This document shows, piece by piece, positions 47,203 to 56,123 of a DNA stretch of 64,000 nt. The notes beneath the pieces are model-generated. The model saw only the letters and a list, made by a program, of their open reading frames with translations, ran no database searches and was not told where the DNA came from. The DNA is from Ruegeria sp. TM1040 (lineage in GTDB: Bacteria > Pseudomonadota > Alphaproteobacteria > Rhodobacterales > Rhodobacteraceae): positions 3,061,501 through 3,125,500 of the forward strand of contig NC_008044.1 in NCBI RefSeq assembly GCF_000014065.1, given 5' to 3'. The position numbers and the translations under genes were made by a program. How positions within the stretch are numbered: position 1 is the stretch's first letter; the number at the start of each line of letters is the position of its first letter.

Positions 47203-47240
47203 GCGGCTAACAGATAGATTGGATTTTATCTGTTAGCCGC
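47203..47240. repeat. 14-bp perfect inverted repeat at the flgE promoter
   Basis: GCGGCTAACAGATA (47203-47216) and TATCTGTTAGCCGC (47227-47240) enclose a 10-base loop. No T run follows, so it is not a normal terminator. The right arm contains the first half of the CtrA-type box, and the left arm carries an inverted copy of it. Confidence 0.85.
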
Positions 47241-47247
47241 ACGTTAA
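47223..47247 (+). promoter_or_regulatory. CtrA-type box before flgE
   Basis: TTAG-CCGCACG-TTAA (47233-47247), one mismatch from TTAA-N7-TTAA, 61 bases before the flgE ATG. It is preceded by the same 13-mer ATTTTATCTGTTA (47223-47235) found before motB. Confidence 0.72.
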
Positions 47248-47308
47248 GTACAACCGCGGTAATCCTTTCAGCGAGAATAAATCAAGATGCAGCAGAAAGG
47301 CGTATCTA

Positions 47309-48577
47309 ATGACCATTTCCTCCTCGCTGAATGCTGGAGTAGCAGGGCTCGCCGCGAATTCAACTCGTTTGGCAGCCATTTCCGATAACATCGCGAACTC
47401 CTCGACAGCCGGCTACAAGCGTGTTGTGACCTCATTTGAATCCATGGTCATTTCCCAATCCGGCGGCCGCTACGCAGCAGGTGGCGTCTCCGTCAACAAC
47501 ACGCGCATGATTGACGAGCGCAGCTCCCTGATCTCCACCAGCAACGCCACCGATCTCGCCGTTGCAGGCCGTGGCTTCCTCCCGGTCGCAAGCTTGGCCG
47601 AAGTGAAGGCAGGTGAAGATCCGAACATGCTTCTGACCACCTCCGGCTCCTTCCGCACCAATGACGAAGGGTATCTGACAACAAGCTCCGGTCTGGTGCT
47701 GCTGGGTTGGCCCGCGAATTCCGATGGAACACTCCCCAGCGTCGCGCGCGACACGGATGATCCGCTCGAGCCCATCAGATTTGATACTGCACAGCTGAGT
47801 GCGGCCCCGACCACTGCAGTGAGCCTGGGTGTAAACCTGCCTGCAAGCAGCGCTGTGACAGGTGCCGCTGGGGCGGCTGAAGAAAACACCATCCAATATT
47901 TTGACAACCTCGGCGGTCAACAGGATCTGAACATCGTCTACACCCCAACCGGGGCTGCGGACAACGAGTGGACCATGACCCTCACCGATGGTGTCACAGG
48001 CACCGTGGTTGGGGACTACACGTTGACGTTTGACGACTCCGTGACGGGCAAAGGGACGCTCTCTACCGTCACGACCACAACCGGTGGCGCCTATGATCCT
48101 GCGACTGGCGCCATAATAGTCACCACTGATAGCGGTCCAATAGAGATTGAAATCGGCGTGATGACGCAGCTTGCCAGCTCTTTCTCTGCCGCGACCATCG
48201 AAAAAGATGGCTATGAAGCGGCAAGCTTTGCGGGTGTTGAAGTGGACGAGGGTGGCTATGTGCATGCGCTCTATGAAAACGGCAGCAGTCGCATCGTTTA
48301 CCAGATCCCGCTTGCGGATATGCCAAATGCCAATGGGATGCGGTCTCTGGACAGCCAGACCTTCATGCCCTCCCCTGACAGTGGTGCGTACTACCTCTGG
48401 GATGCGGGCGCCGGGCCGACTGGAACAGTGGCCAGCTACCGTCAGGAGGAATCCGGCACCGATGTTGCTTCTGAATTGACCACGATGATCCAGACCCAGC
48501 GGGCCTATTCGTCGAACGCAAAGGTCATTCAGACTGTGGATGAGATGCTTCAGGAAACGACCAACATTAAGCGCTGA
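47309..48577 (+). CDS. flgE: Flagellar hook protein FlgE
   Basis: A 422-residue hook subunit. The N-terminal rod-type motif is ISDNIANSSTAGYKRVVTSF, and the C-terminal helix is LTTMIQTQRAYSSNAKVIQT. The middle is a variable, threonine- and glycine-rich beta region (about 140-300). Heads the run flgE-flgK-flgL-flgI, all exported or secreted axial and ring proteins. The promoter region holds a CtrA-type box and an inverted repeat. Confidence 0.95.
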   Translation: MTISSSLNAGVAGLAANSTRLAAISDNIANSSTAGYKRVVTSFESMVISQSGGRYAAGGVSVNNTRMIDERSSLISTSNATDLAVAGRGFLPVASLAEVKAGEDPNMLLTTSGSFRTNDEGYLTTSSGLVLLGWPANSDGTLPSVARDTDDPLEPIRFDTAQLSAAPTTAVSLGVNLPASSAVTGAAGAAEENTIQYFDNLGGQQDLNIVYTPTGAADNEWTMTLTDGVTGTVVGDYTLTFDDSVTGKGTLSTVTTTTGGAYDPATGAIIVTTDSGPIEIEIGVMTQLASSFSAATIEKDGYEAASFAGVEVDEGGYVHALYENGSSRIVYQIPLADMPNANGMRSLDSQTFMPSPDSGAYYLWDAGAGPTGTVASYRQEESGTDVASELTTMIQTQRAYSSNAKVIQTVDEMLQETTNIKR

Positions 48578-48628
48578 TAAAATCAGCGCTTTCCACAGCT
48601 AGAACTTAGTCACAGAAGGTGATTTGGG

Positions 48629-50077
48629 ATGTCTCTATCGACTGCCCTTAGCAGCGCAATGACCGGTATCACAGCCGCGAGCCGGTCGACGTCGGTGATC
48701 TCCGACAACCTCGCGAATGCCCTGAGCGAAGGGTATTATCGCCGCACTCTGGATCTCAGCTCCAACGGCGCGGCGGGTGGTGTGCGGATCGGTTCCGTAC
48801 AGCGCATGATTGACCCGGCCATTCAAAAGAGCGTTCGCTCCGCAGAAGCCAACTACGCTGCCACTTCGGTGACAGCGGGGTTCTACGCACGCGTTTCTGA
48901 GCAGGTCGGCACGGTCAATGATGCCTACTCGATCGCTCAGCGCATGACCGACATGGAAACCGCACTGATCGAGGCGACATCGCTGCCAGACTCGGATGCA
49001 CGCCTCAACGATTTGTCGATGCAGGCGGGGGAATTGGCGATGTCCATTCGCGATGCTGCCGAGGGTGTGTCGAGCCTGCGCAACAAAGCAGAGGACTCAA
49101 TCGCTGCGCTTGTTCAGGGGCTGGAGACCAATCTCGAGACCTTGAACGACCTCAACAGAAAGATCCTCGCGGCAGAGGTACGCGGTCAGGATCCTTCGGG
49201 TCTCGAAGATCAGCGTGACAGTCTTATTGACGCGATCAACGAGGTGATCCCGGTTCAGGTGCACAAGCGCGACAACAATCAGACTGCGCTCTATACCAAC
49301 TCCGGCATCAAGCTCATTGATGGTGGCTCTGTTGCGGAGTTCTCTTTTGATGAGACGCGCCTCGTGACCCCATATATGACGCTTGGAAACGGGCAGCTCT
49401 CGGGCCTTGAGATCGACGGCAAGCAGATCGATACCTCAATCAATGGCAAGATCGGCGGTGGCAGTCTTGCGGCTCAGTTCCATGTGCGCGACGTGGCCTC
49501 GGTGCAGGCCCAAGAGGATCTCGACACCATGGCCGCGGATCTGATCCAGCGGTTCCAGGACCCGGCAGTTGACCCAACGCTTGGTGCAACCGATCCGGGG
49601 ATCTTTACCGATCAGGGCGCCTTCTTTGATCCGGTGAATACCTTAGGGGTGGCCAATCGGATCGAGCTGAATTCGATCATTTCCATGAGCGGCAGTGCTG
49701 AAACCTGGCGCTTGCGGGACGGTTTGAATGCGACTGCAATCGGTGAACGTGGGGATACCACTATTCTCAACAATTACGCCGAGGCGATGGAAGCCACCAA
49801 TACGATCACCTCTCCGGGGCTCGGGTCTGGCGATTACAGTGCCTATGCTATTGCCGCCAATCTGATGACCAACTTTACGCAGGAAAACACCTGGGCGGAA
49901 CAGGAACTGGCGTATTCGTCTGCGATCTTCAGCGACATTCAGTCGCGAGAGCTGGAGCAAGGCGTCGACACCGACTCTGAGCTGCAAACCCTTATGATGG
50001 TTGAGACAATCTATGCTGCGAACGCTCGGATGATCCAGGCGATCGACGAAATGATGCAGGAATTGATGAGGCTGTAA
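48629..50077 (+). CDS. flgK: Flagellar hook-associated protein 1 (FlgK)
   Basis: A 482-residue hook-filament junction protein. The N-terminal motif is SVISDNLANALSEGYYRR, and the C-terminal helix is VETIYAANARMIQAIDEMMQ. It is 51 bases after flgE and 3 bases before flgL. It forms the first junction zone on the hook tip. Confidence 0.95.
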   Translation: MSLSTALSSAMTGITAASRSTSVISDNLANALSEGYYRRTLDLSSNGAAGGVRIGSVQRMIDPAIQKSVRSAEANYAATSVTAGFYARVSEQVGTVNDAYSIAQRMTDMETALIEATSLPDSDARLNDLSMQAGELAMSIRDAAEGVSSLRNKAEDSIAALVQGLETNLETLNDLNRKILAAEVRGQDPSGLEDQRDSLIDAINEVIPVQVHKRDNNQTALYTNSGIKLIDGGSVAEFSFDETRLVTPYMTLGNGQLSGLEIDGKQIDTSINGKIGGGSLAAQFHVRDVASVQAQEDLDTMAADLIQRFQDPAVDPTLGATDPGIFTDQGAFFDPVNTLGVANRIELNSIISMSGSAETWRLRDGLNATAIGERGDTTILNNYAEAMEATNTITSPGLGSGDYSAYAIAANLMTNFTQENTWAEQELAYSSAIFSDIQSRELEQGVDTDSELQTLMMVETIYAANARMIQAIDEMMQELMRL

Positions 50078-50080
50078 GCA

Positions 50081-51088
50081 ATGCATGTACAATCTTTTGG
50101 AGACATGGCGCAATATCTCTTCCTGCGTCGCCGCTCGGTCGAGCTGAACTCGACCCTTGATACGCTCACTCAGGAAATGAGCACTGGGATCGCCTCAAAC
50201 CTGCCAGAGCGGCTAGGTGGAGACCTCGGTTTTGTGGTCGATCTGGAGCGTTCCATCTCGAAAATGGACAGCTATAAGGTTGCCGCGCAAGAAGCCGGTC
50301 TTTTTGCCTCGACCGCGCAGAGCTATCTGGAGCGGATCAACGAGAGCGCCCTGAAGCTCGGCTCCGACATTCTGGCGCTTTCGAGCACATCAAATGACAC
50401 GACATCTCAGGAGATGGCGGCGCAGTCTGAGAACTTCCTGACCGAGACGATCTCCAATTTGAACGGGAAGTTTTCGGGCCGAAGCCTCTTTGCGGGAACG
50501 GATACCAGCGTCACGCCGCTGGAGAGCCCAAACACGATGATGACAGCGCTGGTGGCGGAAGTTGGTGCTCTGACTGATGTCGATGACATTTTTCAGGCTG
50601 TTGAGGATTGGTTCAACGATCCAGCGGGCTTTGATGCAATCATGTACAATGGGTCCACCAGCAGCATGAGCGCGGTTCGTATCGGCGCCAATGAAGAGGT
50701 GAACTTTGCATTGCGGGCAGACGATGAGCGGCTGAAACAAGCCATGCAGAGCTTTGCGCTTGGGGCACTGGCGAGCGAGGACTATCTATCCCACCTCTCC
50801 ACCGTCGAAGCGTCTGCTCTTGTGAAACGTGCCGGGACTGAGCTGATGAATGCCCAGGCAGAGCTGACAGATGTGCAGTCCGACCTCGGGTTTGTCGAGG
50901 CGCGGATCGAGGAAACGCAGGTTCGAAACACCGCTGCGCTGACCACGATGGGGACGACCCTGAACGATCTCATCCTCGCGGACCCGGCTGAGACCGCAAG
51001 CCGTGTGGAAGAAGTCCAGTTCCAGCTCGAAGCGCTCTATTCGATTACCGTGCGCTCCTCGCAACTCAATCTGTTGAACTACATGTAA
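50081..51088 (+). CDS. flgL: Flagellar hook-associated protein 3 (FlgL)
   Basis: A 335-residue flagellin-like junction protein. The N-terminal helix YLFLRRRSVELNSTLDTLTQ and C-terminal YSITVRSSQLNLLNYM are the paired D0/D1 helices. The start follows flgK by 3 bases, and its TAA shares a base with the flgI ATG. It links hook and filament. Confidence 0.93.
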   Translation: MHVQSFGDMAQYLFLRRRSVELNSTLDTLTQEMSTGIASNLPERLGGDLGFVVDLERSISKMDSYKVAAQEAGLFASTAQSYLERINESALKLGSDILALSSTSNDTTSQEMAAQSENFLTETISNLNGKFSGRSLFAGTDTSVTPLESPNTMMTALVAEVGALTDVDDIFQAVEDWFNDPAGFDAIMYNGSTSSMSAVRIGANEEVNFALRADDERLKQAMQSFALGALASEDYLSHLSTVEASALVKRAGTELMNAQAELTDVQSDLGFVEARIEETQVRNTAALTTMGTTLNDLILADPAETASRVEEVQFQLEALYSITVRSSQLNLLNYM

Positions 51089-52191
51089 TGCGCAAGTTTC
51101 TTCATATCCTCATCACCTGCCTAGTGCTGCCTACGCTTGCACAGGCCAACGCAATCCGCCTCAAGGACCTTGTCGAGTTTGACGGGGTCCGGGGGAATGA
51201 TCTGGTCGGTTACGGCTTGGTCGTCGGTCTTGATGGCACGGGGGACGGGCTTCGCAACTCTCCCTTTACCGAAGAAATCATGACCAACATCCTTGAGCGC
51301 CTCGGCGTGAACGTAAGTGGCGAGCAATTCCGGCCAAAGAACGTCGCGGCAGTTTTTGTGACCGCGACCCTGCCACCCTTTGCACGCGTTGGGGGCACGA
51401 TTGATGCGACCGTTTCTGCAATTGGGGACTCCAGCAGCCTTCTGGGCGGGACATTGATCATGACGCCTCTCAATGCGGCGGATGGCCAAATCTATGCCGT
51501 CGCGCAGGGCACCATTCTGGCAGGCGGAGCGGTTGCCGAAGGCGATGCCGCGACCGTGACACAGGGGGTGCCGACTTCTGGTGTGATCCCATCAGGTGCT
51601 CGGGTCGAGCGTGAGATCGAGTTTGATCTCTCGTCGCTCAATTCCATGCGACTTGCGCTGCGTGAGCCCGATTTTACCACTGCCGGCCGCATCGAGCGAG
51701 CGATCAACAATGAATTTGGTCGCAATGTCGCGGTGATGCGCGATTCAGGTACTGTCGAAGTCAACATCCAACGCACCAATGCGCGCTCGACAGCGCATGC
51801 CGTGGGGCGGATGGAGAACGTGCTGGTTGAACCGCAACGAAAGGCGCGTGTGGTCGTAGACCAGCGCTCCGGTACCATTGTGATGGGTAGCGATGTGCGC
51901 ATCTCCAACGTGGCGGTCGCCCAGGGGAATCTGACACTGCGTGTCGAGGAAGCTCCGCTGGTCTCGCAACCTAATCCGTTTGCTGATGGCGAAACCGTTG
52001 TGGTTCCGCGGACTGGAGCCGCCATCGAAGAAGAAGACGGTATCCAGCTTGCAGAGGTTCCCGAAACCACTTCGCTCTCTGAGGTTGTCTCTGGTCTCAA
52101 TGCGCTGGGCGTTTCACCAAGGGACATGATCGACATTCTAAAAAGTCTCAAGGCTGCAGGGGCGCTGCATGCGGAGTTCGTCGTGCGTTGA
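51088..52191 (+). CDS. flgI: Flagellar P-ring protein FlgI
   Basis: A 367-residue periplasmic ring protein. Signal peptide MRKFLHILITCLVLPTLAQA. The conserved start of the mature chain is IRLKDLVEFDGVRGNDLVGY, followed by GLVVGLDGTGDG. The end LGVSPRDMIDILKSLKAAGA is typical. It overlaps flgL by one base and closes the operon at a strong terminator. The usual FlgA chaperone gene is not in the window. Confidence 0.97.
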   Translation: MRKFLHILITCLVLPTLAQANAIRLKDLVEFDGVRGNDLVGYGLVVGLDGTGDGLRNSPFTEEIMTNILERLGVNVSGEQFRPKNVAAVFVTATLPPFARVGGTIDATVSAIGDSSSLLGGTLIMTPLNAADGQIYAVAQGTILAGGAVAEGDAATVTQGVPTSGVIPSGARVEREIEFDLSSLNSMRLALREPDFTTAGRIERAINNEFGRNVAVMRDSGTVEVNIQRTNARSTAHAVGRMENVLVEPQRKARVVVDQRSGTIVMGSDVRISNVAVAQGNLTLRVEEAPLVSQPNPFADGETVVVPRTGAAIEEEDGIQLAEVPETTSLSEVVSGLNALGVSPRDMIDILKSLKAAGALHAEFVVR

Positions 52192-52218
52192 CCCGCGTGA
52201 CATCAGCCCCCTGACCAA

Positions 52219-52251
52219 ACACCCCGGGAGACCCGCCCGGGGTGTTTTTTT
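52219..52251 (+). terminator. Rho-independent terminator after flgI
   Basis: ACACCCCGGG (52219-52228) pairs with CCCGGGGTGT (52236-52245), then seven T residues. It closes the flgE-flgI run. Confidence 0.93.
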
Positions 52252-52640
52252 GTTAGCCTGGATGAGCGCGCGGGGCCGAGCTGTGTACTCATCGCAAGCG
52301 ACTTTCAATAGGTGCTGGCATCCGTGCGTGTTGCGAACTGAAGCGGCAGAGCTGGGTGCCACTTTATGGGTGAGAGTTCAGTGTTGCGCTGCTTGGGGCC
52401 ACGCCATGCGGCGGGAGATGCGCCCGATTGCTGGGGCGGTCCTGATCTTGACCCAGCCAGCGTATGTCTTGGGACATGCCTGAGTGGGATCCGTCTGATG
52501 CCTTCGTGCGAGATAGTCCATCCTCAAAAGCCTGTTCCAACAAACACGCAGTCTCGCCATCCGCTTTTGGTGTGCGGTCGGCGTTCTTGCGCTCTTGTTG
52601 AGCTGTTTCGACAAGGGCAGAAAGCGGGGCGCATGGTATG
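52252..52640. other. Gene-free stretch between two terminators
   Basis: About 390 bases with no recognisable gene. Short frames exist on both strands but lack ribosome sites and resemble nothing. After a stop near 52512, one plus frame spells a hydrophobic run (AIRFWCAVGVLALLLS, about 52557-52605) with no start codon, perhaps a decayed gene. Confidence 0.5.
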
Positions 52641-52673
52641 AAAAAGCCCCGCGCAGCGTAGGCTGGGCGGGGC
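52641..52673 (-). terminator. Rho-independent terminator of fliF-fliP
   Basis: Read on the minus strand: GCCCCGC (52673-52667), a loop, GCGGGGC (52652-52646), then five T residues. It lies about 27 bases after the fliP stop. Confidence 0.85.
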
Positions 52674-52699
52674 GATGAAATCATGCTCTGATGCTTGAT

Positions 52700-53446
52700 C
52701 TATGAGGGGTAATAGCTCCTGACGAGGGCGCTGGCGATCAGGCTCCAACCGTCCGCGACGACAAAGAATGCCAGTTTGAAAGGCAAGGAAACCAGTGCCG
52801 GTGGAACCATCATCATCCCCATCGACATCAGGATTGCCGCAGTCACGAGATCGATGACCAAGAAGGGAAGAAAGACAAGAAACCCGATTTCGAATGCGCG
52901 TGTGATCTCGGAAAGCATAAAGCTCGGGATCAACACGGAGAGCGGCGATTCAGGTGAAGGGTCACTTCCCTCTGTGCCTGGGCGCAGATCGGCGATGGCG
53001 TAGTAGGTGTCTGGATCCAACCGGTTGGCCATGAAGACTCGGAAAGGTTCGACAGCGCGTTCAAGGGCTGGCACAACTTCCAGTTCCTCGTCGATCAGTG
53101 GTGCGATTCCGGTCTCCCATGCTTCGGTAAAAACGGGTTCCATCACGAAATAGGTCAGGAACATCGCAAGGCTGATCATGAGCATGTTCGGCGGGGCTTG
53201 CTGCAACCCGATCGCCTGACGCAGGATCGACAGAACCGTGATCAGGAAGGGAAAACAGGTAAGCATGACCAGCAAGCCCGGCGCCACACTGAGAACAGTG
53301 ATAAGCAGGATCAGCTGGATGGTGCGGGCCGAGATCGATTGACCATCGGCGAGATTAAGGCTCAATTCTTGCGCCAGCGCTACCTGGGGCTGTGCCAGCA
53401 GCGCAAAGACTGCCAACACGCCCAGAGCGAGAAATTTTCGTGTCAT
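52700..53446 (-). CDS. fliP: Flagellar export gate protein FliP
   Basis: A 248-residue membrane component of the flagellar type III export gate. Signal peptide MTRKFLALGVLAVFALLAQ. The conserved region VAPGLLVMLTCFPFLITVLS and later ISLAMFLTYFVMEPVF are typical, and the end has FLPFLVIDLVTAAILMSMGM. It overlaps fliN (ATGA) as the last gene of the minus-strand operon. fliQ is not next to it. Confidence 0.97.
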   Translation of the reverse strand: MTRKFLALGVLAVFALLAQPQVALAQELSLNLADGQSISARTIQLILLITVLSVAPGLLVMLTCFPFLITVLSILRQAIGLQQAPPNMLMISLAMFLTYFVMEPVFTEAWETGIAPLIDEELEVVPALERAVEPFRVFMANRLDPDTYYAIADLRPGTEGSDPSPESPLSVLIPSFMLSEITRAFEIGFLVFLPFLVIDLVTAAILMSMGMMMVPPALVSLPFKLAFFVVADGWSLIASALVRSYYPS

Positions 53447-53739
53447 CCCAAACCGCTTTGCAGATCGGCGATTTCCGTCAGGCGCACGGCCAATTGACCG
53501 GCCTGATCGCCTTCCATTTCTTCAAGTTGTCCCCGTGCCACCAGCCGGTCGCCAACGTAGAGATCCACCGGATCCTCTACCTTCTTGTCGAGGGTGAGGA
53601 TGGCGTTTTCGCCAAGGTTGACGAGATCGCGGATAAGGGGGCGTGCTTTGCCCACCGATACGATCACCTCAACCGGAACCGACACAAACGGATTGCTTGC
53701 TTCGGCCGCTTTGGGGTTCAGTTCGCCAGTCTCATCCAT
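53443..53739 (-). CDS. fliN: Flagellar motor switch protein FliN
   Basis: A 98-residue SpoA-domain C-ring subunit. Typical features are NPFVSVPVEVIVSVGKARP, LGENAILTLDKKVEDPVDLY and the short basic ending. The start at 53739 has GAGGAAAG before it; a frame start 12 codons earlier is inside fliH. It overlaps fliH by 8 bases and fliP by 4. Confidence 0.93.
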   Translation of the reverse strand: MDETGELNPKAAEASNPFVSVPVEVIVSVGKARPLIRDLVNLGENAILTLDKKVEDPVDLYVGDRLVARGQLEEMEGDQAGQLAVRLTEIADLQSGLG

Positions 53740-54328
53740 ATTGGCTTTCCTCTTTGAATTGATAGGAGAAGGCATCGATTGAATCTCGGATCGATTCGAT
53801 CAGGGCCTCGGAATTCAGTTCGCGCTCGCTTTGGCCAACGCGTAGTTGTGCTTGACCGGCAGAGAAACTCGCATCTTCGCGCACGCGGACGTTGAAGGCC
53901 GGGTTTTCACCAAGGAGCGCGCGAATCGCATTGCCTTCACCTGCGGCCGCAACAATCTCCATGGGCTCGTTGATCTGGCCTTTGGCCATTTCATTGAGGT
54001 GGTCGATCACATGGTGCCCAAAAGTGGCGGCCATCGTGTCGGGGAGGATCACGGAAGTCAGCACTTTGAACATGGGATCGAGCGATTCCATCAACTGAGA
54101 CTGCGCCTCATGATACGTAAAACTCAGATCCTCCAACGAGGTTGCAAGGGTCGCGGAGACATGTGTTGCCTCTTTGTCTTTGGCCTCGACCGCATCGTCC
54201 CATCCGGCTGTGTAGCCCTTCTCAAAGGAGACGAGCTTCGCCTCCTCCACCAGTTCCTCGGAAAAGCTGCTGACGGGTTCAACCGGGGTCTTAACTCCGA
54301 AATCCTCCAGCAAATGAGCAATTGTCAT
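53732..54328 (-). CDS. fliH: Flagellar assembly protein FliH-like
   Basis: A 198-residue protein in the position of fliH, between fliF and fliN. Features are an acidic N-terminus, a glycine-containing helical stretch (FEKGYTAGWDDAVEAKDK, residues 35-52) and a C-terminal alpha/beta part with AQLRVGQSERELNSEALIE. FliH anchors and regulates the export ATPase FliI. The sequence is weakly conserved, so the name rests partly on position. The start overlaps the fliF stop by one base (TGATG). Confidence 0.72.
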   Translation of the reverse strand: MTIAHLLEDFGVKTPVEPVSSFSEELVEEAKLVSFEKGYTAGWDDAVEAKDKEATHVSATLATSLEDLSFTYHEAQSQLMESLDPMFKVLTSVILPDTMAATFGHHVIDHLNEMAKGQINEPMEIVAAAGEGNAIRALLGENPAFNVRVREDASFSAGQAQLRVGQSERELNSEALIESIRDSIDAFSYQFKEESQYG

Positions 54329-56004
54329 CACGCACGCTCCTCGTTGTTTTCTTCCAGCCAGCCGCGAAGAATCTGCACGGTTTCTTCTTGGCGCTCGCCG
54401 ATCATGGACCGCAGACGATCCACGGGGTCATCGCTCATCCCGCCGCCACCGCCGCCAAAGCCTGCCAGGCCATCGCCCATGCCGGGCAGGTCACCCAGAG
54501 GCTGGAACCCGCCGTCGCCGCCGTCGATTTCCCCATCCAGGGCAATATTTGCGCCAAGGTCGGGGTTGGTCATGAAGCCAGCGTCGCCGCCGCTCATGTC
54601 GGGAAGCTCTGGCAAACCTCCGGCGGCCACACCATCCGGAGAGGGAAGCGCCTGAACCGATGCGCCATTGCCTGCGAGAATCGGACGGACCACAAAGAGA
54701 CCGAGGATCAGAGCGACGATTGCCAAGGCAGCCATCTGAATGATCGACATCACGTCAAAGTAGAGATTGTCGAAAACCGAGGATGTGACTTCTGTGCCCA
54801 GCGGCTCCACGTTGGGGAGATCCATGGACTTCAGCGTGATCACGTCACCGCGCTCTGCGTCAAAGCCGACAGCGGCGGAAATCAATTCACGCAGCGCTTC
54901 GAGCTCTTCTTCGGGGCGAGGTTCGAAAGCGGCCTCACCCTCTGCTGTCTCAGTCGTGACACCATTGATCAGCACCGCGACGGTGAGGCGCTTGATCGCA
55001 CCCGGGCCGCGCACGATTTCCTTTTCTGTCTCGGAAATCTCATAGTTCACGCGTTCCCGGGTTGCATTGGTGCTGGCCTTGGAGCCTTCACCGTTGCCGG
55101 CGTCTCCATCCGGAATATTGGAGGCAACAGTGACTTCTCCGGCCTGATTTTGAGAGGAGTCGATGCGCTCTTCGACATCGGTGCTGATCGCAACACGACT
55201 TTGCGGATCGACTCGTTTTTCTCGAATGGATTCGGTGTCTGTGATCGTCTCGACACTGATTTCCACAACAGCATTGCCTTGGCCAACCCGCGCTTCGACG
55301 AGTCGCAGGACACGCTCGCGCAGGGTTTGTGATCTGTCGTCAGTGCCCGCACCCGCAGCCGCGGCGGCCTCAGGCGAGCCAATAAGCGCGCCGTTGGCGT
55401 CGATCACAGCGACATTGTCAACCGCGAGCCCGGCAACCGCCGAGGCAACAAGGAAGCGAATCGCGTTTGCCTGCGATGGTGTGATGGGCGAACCCATCGG
55501 TGTCACAGAAACAGAAGCGGTCGGTTCAATTGTCCTTTGGAACGGGTTGCTGCCGGTGTTGGCAATATGGACCCGTGCCTGGCTTACATGAGGATTCGCA
55601 ACGATTGTTCGCGCCAGTTCGCCTTCTTTGGCGCGCCAATAGGCCGCGTCAAACATTTGCGAAGTGGTTCCAAACCCACTTAGCGAATCGAGCAGCTCGT
55701 AGCCTTTGCCGCCGTTTGCAGGCAGGCCTTGGCTTGCGAGCGTCATTCGCAGCTCGTCGCGTTTGCTGGAGGGCACGTAAATCGACCCGCCACGTACTTC
55801 ATAGTCGACACCACTTTGTTCCAAAGCGCTGACAACATCTCCGGCTGAGCTGCTTTCGAGCCCAGCATATAATAGTTGCATGGATGGCTTGTTCGCCACC
55901 AAGGACATGAGGAAGAAAGTAAAGATCACGGCGAGAGTCGCCCCGATCGCCATCATCCGCTTCCGCTTGTCCAAACCTGCCCAGACATTCTTGATCTGCT
56001 GCAC
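54328..56004 (-). CDS. fliF: Flagellar MS-ring protein FliF
   Basis: A 558-residue inner-membrane ring protein. The chosen start is GTG at 56004, with GGAGG 5 bases before it; the frame is open to a TTG at 56043. Membrane helix 1 is near residues 20-38. The ring-building motifs follow: LYAGLESSSAGDVVSALEQS, PHVSQARVHIA, and NAIRFLVASAVAGLAVDNV. A second helix lies near 425-445. The C-terminus carries the FliG-binding tail with DPVDRLRSMIGERQEETVQI. First gene of the operon, divergent from fliL. Confidence 0.96.
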   Translation of the reverse strand: MQQIKNVWAGLDKRKRMMAIGATLAVIFTFFLMSLVANKPSMQLLYAGLESSSAGDVVSALEQSGVDYEVRGGSIYVPSSKRDELRMTLASQGLPANGGKGYELLDSLSGFGTTSQMFDAAYWRAKEGELARTIVANPHVSQARVHIANTGSNPFQRTIEPTASVSVTPMGSPITPSQANAIRFLVASAVAGLAVDNVAVIDANGALIGSPEAAAAAGAGTDDRSQTLRERVLRLVEARVGQGNAVVEISVETITDTESIREKRVDPQSRVAISTDVEERIDSSQNQAGEVTVASNIPDGDAGNGEGSKASTNATRERVNYEISETEKEIVRGPGAIKRLTVAVLINGVTTETAEGEAAFEPRPEEELEALRELISAAVGFDAERGDVITLKSMDLPNVEPLGTEVTSSVFDNLYFDVMSIIQMAALAIVALILGLFVVRPILAGNGASVQALPSPDGVAAGGLPELPDMSGGDAGFMTNPDLGANIALDGEIDGGDGGFQPLGDLPGMGDGLAGFGGGGGGMSDDPVDRLRSMIGERQEETVQILRGWLEENNEERA

Positions 56005-56062
56005 ATTAACCTCCGTCGCACCGGCGTTCTCTCCGGCCTGCAACCCTTTTCTCCGATTGGCC

Positions 56063-56077
56063 TTAACATTCGGTTAG
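56063..56077. promoter_or_regulatory. CtrA-type box between fliF and fliL
   Basis: TTAA-CATTCGG-TTAG (56063-56077), one mismatch from the palindromic box, 58 bases from the fliF start and 46 from the fliL start. It can serve both divergent operons. Confidence 0.7.
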
Positions 56078-56123
56078 TTCCTGTCGGGTTATGAACAGGG
56101 TGCACGACGTTTTAGGGATAGCC

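Noticed and set aside
52252-52640. Short frames between flgI and fliP, including a hydrophobic run
   Set aside because: No start codon with a ribosome site and no similarity I recognise; at most a decayed gene.
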